Shown here: positions 55,880 to 64,000 of the stretch, piece by piece
Layout of the letters: each line of letters starts with the position of its first letter
Numbering within the stretch: the stretch's first letter is position 1
Source: Toxonevra muliebris
Lineage: Eukaryota; Arthropoda; Insecta; Diptera; Pallopteridae
DNA: 64,000 nt
Direction of reading: 5' to 3'
Assembly: GCA_963691655.1 (NCBI GenBank)
Contig: OY829326.1
Location: forward strand, 142,308,998-142,372,997
The notes under the pieces: generated by a model
The model's database searches: none
What the model was told of the DNA's origin: nothing
What the model saw: the letters and a program-made list of their open reading frames with translations, nothing else
Translations under genes and position numbers: made by a program

Positions 55880-57484
55880 GATTTACCTTGCATTTTATTT
55901 CAATTAATTGAAATATATTAATTGATATAACAAATTATGTTTTTTACTTATTTTATTTCCACTATTAATTTGGCACTCAATTAAACTGTCAACGAACTGT
56001 CAAATTACATTTGAATTAATTACTTACCTACTTAAAAACTAGATCTGACAAAAAAACAAAAAAACAATAAAAAATTAACAAATGAAACAGCATGATTCAA
56101 TGTCAGAACATATTATCGATTAATGTTTTATATATAAAGAGCTTATAAGCAAAAACATAAATACCTTTAATGTATAAAAATTCCTAAGCGCATAGAACAT
56201 TAAACAATTAAAATGTCAAAAATAATCAACAAAGACAAATGAAGGAAAAAAAAAAATAGTTTGAGTAAAGAAAAAACCATGCAGTCTGATGAAAATTTTT
56301 CATATGATTGAAAGAATTTATGCTTTTATAAAATACCCAAACGAATTAAGGTACAGAGAAAAATGATTTAGATGCTCATGTATTTATTTCAAAAGGGTCT
56401 AACATAACTGATATTTGCTATTGAGACTACATGGCGTAGAGTAGCGATCACACTGTAATTTGATACTTTTCATTGTTTGATTTCGTTTCATTTACAAAAC
56501 AATTGAAATTCTTCTTTTATTTAGCACATACTACATACATACATACCTGAAAATTCCAACAAGTTTATGCTTTGGAATTTACGCGATTTTTTTTTTTTAG
56601 CTTCAGTTTTCTTGTTTTACCTTTTTATTCTTTAAAAATTCCATTGACACACATTCTCTATTCTAGTAGACATTTCATTTTTATAAAATGATTCATACTT
56701 CAGCTCTGGAAATTCCATTGAATTCTATTCAATGCACATTTCTTTTGCATTCATTGTTAATTAACTTTCAATAAAAACATTTATTAAATTTGAAATTATT
56801 TTTACTTAAATGCTGTCAAAATAAATATTGAATTACTGTTTTGAAAATAGAACATATTTTCAGAGATATTTGATATGATTTTTATTTAACAGGGAGCGAG
56901 CATCCTTTGGAATGCATTGGGTCAATCTTTTTTTCTGTTTTTTTTGTATCTTTAATAAACTTTAAAATTTTCACACGAAAACTGTGAGAGAGACAATAAT
57001 GAAAATAGAATTTTTATGAATAAAATATTCGCACCTTTGCAGGATATTGAAGCTTATAAATTTATAAGAAAACACAGAGCGTGTACGGCTTTATTGTACG
57101 AACAACTTTAATCCTCTAGTTCCCAAATTTTTGATTCATAGAAAACAAATCGGAATTGATTAATATTGGCGTAAAAATTATAAACTGATTTAAAAACCCT
57201 AAAAAAAAAACTAATGGGCGTGGTTTTATGAAGTGGTTTTATGAAGTTTCAATGCCTAAAACTATTTGTTGTTAAATGAACTTGTTATCAATTTGTTTTA
57301 AGTAATTAAATATTTTATATAAAAATTCAAATTCTCAGCTATGGATAGCTAGTTTTTTTATCTGGATAATATGACGCCAAGTATTTTATTTATTTATTTT
57401 ATTTTCTTCACTTTTATCTCAAATACAATCAAAATAATTAATTTTCCTATTTTTCACAAATTTTTGACTTTGACTGTAGCTAAC
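55880..57484. other. Non-coding stretch
   Basis: AT-rich. A phrase CACAGAGCGTGTACGGCT near 57074 recalls the Tc1 terminus at 23350 and 52885 (GAGCGTGTACGGCC), so a tiny relic of that element may lie here. Confidence 0.4.
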
Positions 57485-57990
57485 TTCTAACTTCTTCTAA
57501 GATGACATTCAGTGAGCACCTGCGTCGCACATCTAAAAAGCCTGCTGCCGTCATGGGGGCACTAACGAAAATAATACTAAATGTTGGTGGTCCACGAAAA
57601 TGGACCACTACATTATCCTCAGTAGCGAACTCGTTTGCGCTATATGTTGCGCCCAAAGGGGCATTGCATCGATACACAGACGTTGCGCATTAAGAGTAGG
57701 CTGTGCATATCGCACAATTTCCTATGACGCTATCTGCGTCTTACAAGATTCCAATAATCACCAAAGCAACTTAAACTTAAACGGTTATACGCGGGCGCAT
57801 CAAAACCCAGCAGAGAACCGAGGCAAGAGTGTCGGTCGCTGGCGATGAAAGAATGGCAGAAAATATGGGATCAGTCTTCAAGAGTAGGTGAACATATGCC
57901 TTGATTCTTGATTTGAAAAAATGGGGTGACAATAAACGCCACCTAGACTATAATGCTGCAGAAGCTATCTCCACAAGTATTGAATAGTAG
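57485..57990 (+). pseudogene. R1-like LINE fragment (post-RT region)
   Basis: Reads MTFSEHLRRTSKKPAAVMGA, then LTKIILNVGGPRKWTTTLSS, VANSFALYVAPKGA and, after a frameshift near 57690, ALRVGCAYRTISYDAICVL. These are consecutive blocks that follow the RT domain in R1-type ORF2 proteins. After another shift NGRKYG and SSRVGEHMP-like text continues before resemblance is lost at about 57990. Catalytic RT, endonuclease and RNase H are absent. Dead fragment. Confidence 0.8.
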
Positions 57991-60900
57991 ATGTCCGAAA
58001 TTGCAGAAAAATGGATTTTGAAAATTTATAGCTTGCTTGAAACAGAATTGAACGCAGCCTATTTTCATATACTTTTATATATACACTTGTAAACAAAATA
58101 GTTGTTTAAACCGCCGTTCAAATTGAAAAATGTAAAAATTTGTTCGGTTTTCCTTATATTTTACCCTCTAACTCCGGTATTCCTCTTTTAAACTACATAT
58201 GAAAACTTGATATACAGTTTTTTCTGTTTGACTATACCTACAGTTTGAGCTATGTCTCGAGGAAAGTGTATTTTCACTGTCACACATTTTCAGAATTTTA
58301 TATGAATAATTATGTAGGTGCACTCCACCTTACTCTTTCCACGCAGGAGAGGGACTCAACGTTTTACACAAGATATACAAAAGCAATGAAAACCCTATAC
58401 CGTATTTCTGTGTAATCAACTACAACAAAAATATTTTTGGAGTTAAGACGGTCTTACAGCAAACGAGCTACTAACATGCTAATTTACGAATTTTAATAGC
58501 AAAGTTCTACTTTAATTAGACTGCTTTTTGAGGAGATAAAAGGCAAAAGCAAAACCAATAAAAGCGAAAAGAGAGCGAAACGCAAGAGATTTTCTTTTAA
58601 TGAAAACCAAAAACAAAAAAACAATGAAAACGAAGTGAAGAACATGTACTGCGCTATTCTGCTCTATATAGAGTAGACAAAGTGACGTTACAAATAAACA
58701 ACAACAAAAACAAATGAATATAAATTGGCGTCCTCCATTAATCGAAATATCCAAAAACAAAAACACAAACAATAGGTGGAATGAGTACGAATGAAAACAA
58801 TAAAAATCAAACTAATACTAATACGCATTTCTATAATCAAAGCAACAACAACAAAAATGGAAGGAGAGCCACTAACACTAATGCAATCCAATGCACGCAT
58901 ACATTTAAAAATGAGATTTTTAAATTGTTGGAATAATTTTAGCTGGAGTAAATAGCGCATTGGAAGTGTTTTCCTTTGCACAACGTGCGAAAGAAAAGCA
59001 CAGCTATAATAAATTAGTAAAAGTAACAATGCTGCGGAGCGCGTTGCACGCATTGTGATATACGAATTTAACGCATGCGCCATATTTGTTTGTAGGGGAA
59101 ATTTTAAATGTAATTATGTTCGTATATAAAAAACCTTTATGAGTAAAGAGTGTAGCTAGTGTATATGTGCAATGCAAATAGACGGACGTGCGCTCACCAG
59201 GTGGCAAGGTGGTTAAGGTTAACGCCCATGCTTACATTTTTATTCATGGTGCTGTTGTTGTTGTTTGCTGCTGCTGTTATTGATGGTATTTGAAAAGGAT
59301 TTACCGTTGGCAAAAACATCATAGCATAGCATGCAAATGCGCCGACTGCAAATAGAAGAAAATACAAAAAACAACAAAAAAAAAACACAAAAACAGAACA
59401 AAACACCACAGAAAAGTTTATAGCAGCAGCAGTAGTAGTAGTCATCGTAGTATTTTACAGTATGAGTTTTCATATTTTTGCGCAAATCTCGTATGCTTTA
59501 CAAAAACAAAAAGCGAGCAAATGAAAAAAAAAAACAAAAAACAAAATAAAAAACTTCAATGTACCTTACCACACCATAGCAGTTGACTTTTCAAAGTGAC
59601 GACGGAGACAAAACTCTTGGTGAACGTAAAATCAGGCAACAGTTTAACGTGGAAATTATTGCGAATTTGTTGTGTGTGTTAAAATGTTTGCGAAGACGGC
59701 AAAATAAAATACAACATTTTTATTATATTTTCGTAATCGTGGTAGAGGAAAAATAATCGTGCTTTATTTACTGTTTAACGCTGTAGCACTTTCGTATTCA
59801 GTTTGGGACGAAATGAAAAGTGCGCAAGCATTGAAATGTAAAAACCGGTTTAGATCAAATATTTGTTTAGTTACGAACAAAATGTTTTTTTTTTGGTTTT
59901 TGTTTTTTATGTTGATATTTTCACAAGTTTATGATAAACAGAAATTAAAATTAATTCGAAATATTTTTAATATCTTCTCTTAATTTTCAACACTAAATTG
60001 CAGTTAAAATTTCACGCGTATTTCTATTTTTTCAATTTTTCTCTTTTCTACTTTTGGTTTTTGGAGGGAAAAACACTTGTATTTTTGTTGTTGTCTATTT
60101 GTGTCTCGTATTTTTTCTCCACGCTTTTTTTATAGGGGGTACTCACTCACTCTCAGTTTTATTCTTATATCCATCTGTAGTTTGTTGTTGTTGCTGCTCC
60201 CACATATATTAGCTGTGCCACCCGAGCTGCCATCATCATCCTGCCGAAGTGTATTGCGTACACATACGTCCATACATACATTTGTATTTTTGCGTATTTA
60301 TTTGTATGCGTTTGTGTGTCCGTGTGTTGTTTGGATATGTTGGCTCATTAATAAATGTTGTTGTTGTTTTCGTTTTGTTTTTGGTGCTTACTTTGCTCCC
60401 TATAAATTCACACATACACACGTATATATATTAAAGCTTTGTTTTTGTCTTCTTTTTAATTGTCGTGCGAAAAAAAGAAGAAATTATTTCGTAGTTGATT
60501 TCGCTTTTGTTGTTTTTTTTTTATCATATTAGGAGTAGCTGCAGCAGAGAGTCAACGTATTATTTTTAATATACATTTGTATGTGTGTGTAATTGTTAGG
60601 TTATTAGCTCTTTGGCATTTCGATGTTGTTGTTGTTAGAAACTTGAAAACTGAGAGAATTCGTTATATTTTGAGTACCATTAAACCAATAAATATGAGGG
60701 AGATAATAATAAAAGGTTCTTTGAAAATTTAGTGATGAGTCGAGTTTATAGGGTGAAACTGCATGCATGTATCTTTGAGGATACCCAACTTTATTAGATG
60801 AAACTTCCTGGACCGAATTTGTGGGAAGTGGAGCTGGAGCTGAATAAAACAGTTTGGACATCAACTTTAATGGTTTAATTAATTTTTGCACTGGATCTGC

Positions 60901-61169
60901 CAGAAATAAAGCATTAAATTTCTTTAATTCTAGTAAGTAGTTATTGGTGGATTCATTTCAAACATGATGTATCTTGTATCAGGAGGAATCGTTGAAAGTA
61001 ACTGAATATTTATTTGTTATATCATGAGGACGGATAGACAGAGAAACCCACTCGGTTAGCATGATTATTATTTGCAAGCTTGCTTTAAACAGCAAATTAG
61101 GCATTTTCCGGAAAAACTATTTGGAGATAAATATTTCGATTTGATATAAAGAAGAAAAATGTATTTATT

Positions 61170-61245
61170 GAAACGGCCGTCTGATTTGCCGGTCTCTGTA
61201 TACATTGTTGTTCTGATGACTACATATATGCGCTCTTTAAGCTTG
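61170..61245 (-). repeat. Dispersed repeat, partial third copy
   Basis: GAAACGGCCGTCTGATTTGC at 61170 and the following 55 bases match the minus strand of copies A and B. The CTGATGA part of the ribozyme-like core is missing here. Confidence 0.75.
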
Positions 61246-62493
61246 TTATACATTATTTAAATGGATTTACTGAATTTTTCTAATATCATTATAAAAGGTT
61301 TTAATTTTTTCCTCATAAGAATCTTTAATAACAAACATAAATTCCCTACTCACCCTCAAATATAATTCCCTATTTTCTTTGAATGATAGATTAGCATGGT
61401 TATTATCTTATTTTTATAGTTTTTGGATGGAAAATTGTATTTATCTGCTTAACTAAGTTCCTATCCATAATTTGGTTGTATTCGTGTCAAAGTTTCCTTT
61501 GATATTGTCCTTCGAACATTTCACTTCTCTGGGAGGTAGGCGTGATTATTGCCCGATGTCAAAAATTTTACAAAAATTATTCTAGAGGCTATTGGAATAA
61601 AGTATGCAAAATTTGATTTTAGTTTCCTTCAATATAAATTTTAAAGAAATCCTTCATTTGTATGGAAGGTAACACACTCACTTGGCAGATTTTAATCATT
61701 TCAAAAGAAAAAAACAAAAAATAACATCTTCCTAGGTATAATGACTTGGATGGATCACTTAATTTGCATCTTCTTTTCAAACATTCGATAAAAATATAAT
61801 AAAAAAAATATGTGGACTCGAATATTTGAGCTTCAGTTTCGAAGTATTCGGATAGTTTGAAAAATCCAGATACGTTGGATCTACATTTACTAACTCTCAG
61901 GAAATCCAGGTATACGACCAAAATTTGTATATCTAGTAAGAAGCTTTGAAGAAGAAGAGACTGAAACAAGACGTGAAAAGTTTTAAAATTCTATAAATCA
62001 CAAGGTGATTGAAAAAATAACTGATTGCGATCTCTCGTCACATACTATAATATTGACCATCGAGATGGACTGACTTTGTACGCATTATTTTAAATAAATA
62101 AATAACAAAAGGCATAAATTATTTCAAAAAACTATCTGTGGGTATAGTTCAATTTTTGTTTTTGATTTTTTAAAATATTTTTTCCTGTAGAATATTTTAG
62201 GTTTAGGCTTTATGACATGTACATAGGTTTGAGCCTTGTTTATCTTAGGCAACGTTACTCAAATGAGCTTTAAATTCATCAGACTTCCAGTAGTTTTAAT
62301 TGAAATTTAAAATATTTCTAAACGTTGAGAAAAAGTAAGTCGGTAGAAAACGGAGCCAAAGTTTTTATTTTGTGAATTCCACTTATAATATTTATTTTTT
62401 TAAGAATTTTTTTTTTTCAAAAAATTAATATAATTTTTTGTTTCAAGAATAAAAATTAAAAAAATTCAAATTCCAAAAGTATAAAACTTCAAA

Positions 62494-62553
62494 GTGCAAG
62501 CAAAAAACGAGAAAACAAAAATACGCAAAAAAAAAGAAACCAGTGACAATAAA
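62494..62553 (+). other. 5' untranslated leader just before the Vsx-like ATG
   Basis: The frame is open here but has no ATG: the first in-frame start-like codon at 62494 is GTG. Translation is therefore taken to begin at 62554. The sequence is A-rich, as in many fly leaders. Confidence 0.5.
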
Positions 62554-63229
62554 ATGCCACAACGTTCCCCTTTCGCAATACAAGAACTGCTCGGTTTGAA
62601 TAATTCAGCTGCAGCGGCGGCAGCGGCTGTTGCTGCAGCTGCTACACGCGCCATAAATACACCAAATGGAATTGGTTGCTGTGGCGGCACAGCATCACCG
62701 TTACCACCATCAACAGCGATAAGTAGCGGTAGCGCTAGTGGCACACCACCGATTGTTACACAATCCGCTAAATCAAATATATCGACAGCAAGTGATTCAC
62801 CGCGTTGCTCCTCGGCGTCATCATCAGCAGGAGGAGGAGTAGGAGGGGGAGGAGGAGGGTGTGTAACAAGTGGCACCGCTGGTGTAGTTTCGACACCTAC
62901 ACTTTATACCACCAGCAACACCAATAATAACAACAACAGCAACAACGCCGCACCGACATCTGCATCACCCGCAATCATAACAGCGACAGCAGCTGCATCG
63001 GCATCAGCATTTACTGCTGATCAACATCATCAAATGACCATGGCCGCTGCATCACGCATGGCTTATTTTAATGCACATGCGGCGGTCGCTGCCGCTTTTA
63101 TGCCACATAATTTAAATGCCGTTGTCAATGGCGGTGGCAGCGCGGTTACAGCACATCATTCAGCAGTAGGACATCATCATCACCATCATCATCAGCATCA
63201 GCATCCGCATCATTTGTTGCATGCGCAGG
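62554..63229 (+). CDS. Vsx: Vsx-family homeobox gene, first coding exon (partial gene)
   Basis: The ATG at 62554 (ATAAAATGCC context) begins MPQRSPFAIQELLGLNN. The FAIQELLGL octapeptide-like motif at residues 6-14 corresponds to GFGIQEILGLNK at the N-terminus of vertebrate Vsx2/Chx10. It is known to act as an eh1-type repression motif in this family. Then come poly-Ala (residues 20-35), Ser/Thr- and Gly-rich tracts, Asn runs, a second Ala-rich part and poly-His (about 205-225), usual for fly transcription factors. The exon stops at a GT donor at 63230-63231 (CAGG|GTAAGT), leaving phase 1. Homeodomain and CVC domain must lie in later exons outside the window. Vsx proteins bind DNA in the nucleus during eye and neuron development. 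Whether it is Vsx1 or Vsx2 I cannot tell. Confidence 0.8.
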
Positions 63230-64000
63230 GTAAGTTTTTTTTTTTTTTGTAGTAGTTGAGGGTTATATTTTTGATAAAGGAACAAAACTATCAAACTGAA
63301 TTTGAAAATCTTAATTTAAATACTGTTCGAAAATTATGAACGGTAAAAATTTTTTCAAGTATTTTGCAAACTCAATTTTTGAACATTTTTTTGTGTAACA
63401 ATTTTTCCTATTAAATTTTTACCAGACTTTTATTCTTTCGTTCTAACTTTTTTAATATTGAAAACTGGGTGGTAATGATTAGTTTAGAGATTAAATTCCT
63501 CTTCAATTACAATTCATTGAAATTTAAATGGGAATTAACATTTTTAATTCCTCAGTACTGGAATTGGTTCATTTCCATTATTTGATTGTAATTTGTAATT
63601 TAAAATTCCTCAGAGAAATAGAAAAAATACGTGAAAACTGAGGAATTTCTCTTCGCTTGTGTAATCAATTACATTTGTGGAATTGAATTCCAAAATTGTC
63701 GGGGTGGGGTTAATTTTTTCATCCCTTTAAAATTTACTTTTTGATTCGTGATCAACGATATCGGAGAGGGAAAGGTTGTTCCACCGAAATTCCCCCTAAA
63801 ATCCCCAAGTGTTTCCATACAAATGCATTTTCCAACCCTCCGCTAAGCCTAAAGTTATCCTAAATTTATTAGTCATTTAGTCATGTTTCTCTGACTAATG
63901 ACTAAAACTATAATTTTAGTTGTAACTATGACTAAAATTACGATTTTATTTGCTTTCAATGCGAAGTATCAGAGAAATAGTTGGCAGGTTTTGAAACCTG
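63230..64000 (+). other. Intron of the Vsx-like gene (5' part)
   Basis: Starts GTAAGTTTTTTT and runs to the window edge without a recognised acceptor and next exon. Around 63480-63690 the phrases AATTCCTC and GAGGAATT recur in both directions with CTCAGAGAAAT, suggesting a small foldback element. GACTAA/TTAGTC units recur at 63870-63940. Confidence 0.55.

Larger units (their letters stand above)
57991..62553. other. Upstream region of the Vsx-like gene
   Basis: There is no other coding signal in these 4.5 kb. CAA/GTT triplet runs (58700-58720, 58842-58856, 59250-59278, 60184-60198), GCAGCAGCAGTAGTAGTAG at about 59421, and CA/GT microsatellites are spread through it. This texture is usual in regulatory DNA of fly developmental genes, but no individual promoter element could be verified. 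A partial reversed copy of the dispersed repeat sits at 61170-61245. Confidence 0.4.

Noticed and set aside
58512..59083. Hydrophobic minus-strand ORFs of 86 and 131 codons
   Set aside because: They come from A-rich CAA repeats read backward, giving false membrane-like segments.
60077..60532. 151-codon + strand ORF upstream of Vsx
   Set aside because: Composition is F, C and V from T- and GTT-rich repeats; no family resemblance and no splice context.
62466..62876. 136-codon minus-strand ORF opposite the Vsx exon
   Set aside because: It is the antisense shadow of alanine- and glycine-coding tracts, with proline and alanine runs and no motif.

Overview
This is an AT-rich eukaryotic window, almost entirely non-coding. 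Simple repeats (TACA, GT, CAA/GTT runs), the density of Tc1/mariner and non-LTR elements, and a Vsx-type homeobox first exon at the right edge all suggest a higher fly. A non-Drosophila acalyptrate such as a tephritid is plausible, but this is inference, because no species marker was seen. There are no operons, prokaryotic promoters or CRISPR arrays.

The only host coding sequence I can support is the first coding exon of a Vsx (visual system homeobox) gene on the + strand at 62554-63229. It ends in a clean GT splice donor, and the homeodomain exons lie beyond the window. The 4.5 kb to its left (about 58000-62550) is non-coding and may hold its promoter and regulatory DNA.

Everything else is transposable-element debris, layer on layer. 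The left third holds LINE fragments (465-650, 3495-4500, 6450-7230), a 120-130 bp repeat with an inverted copy (4890-5325), a near-perfect 98-bp palindrome (7284-7381), and a Tc1-like element (8359-11245). That element is split by a second element (9396-10683) carrying the one intact transposase ORF of the window, which has a DD37D catalytic spacing. Next come duplicated TTAA-flanked piggyBac-like MITEs (about 13.0 and 13.6 kb), a LINE 5' region, and a 1.3-kb decayed mariner (14555-15850). A Tc1/mariner relative with a 39-residue D-to-E gap (17437-18704) follows.

The middle third (23-36 kb) holds a Tc1 fragment, interstitial TTAGG arrays, LINE fragments, and a 355-bp dispersed repeat in two near-identical copies (26292 and 29189). 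Its minus strand carries a hammerhead-ribozyme-like core. Two TAGTG-ended MITEs, a BEL/Pao remnant and a DD41D transposase remnant follow. Two further TA-flanked elements (32474-33788 and 33938-35151) lie next to each other, and the first has internal copies of its terminal motif and encloses a LINE RNase H piece.

The right third (38-58 kb) has a deleted second mariner copy (38509-39408), a miRNA-like hairpin (40889-40954), an R1-like RNase H remnant, and a composite of two tRNA-like units (44030-44480). An RTE-like LINE, another mariner, a long-TIR Tc1 relative (50566-52159) inserted in a degenerate GGTCTGAATTT repeat, and a nested composite (53479-55879) complete it. All element-derived genes except the DD37D transposase are broken by stops, frameshifts or deletions. 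The genes therefore do not work together as a pathway.
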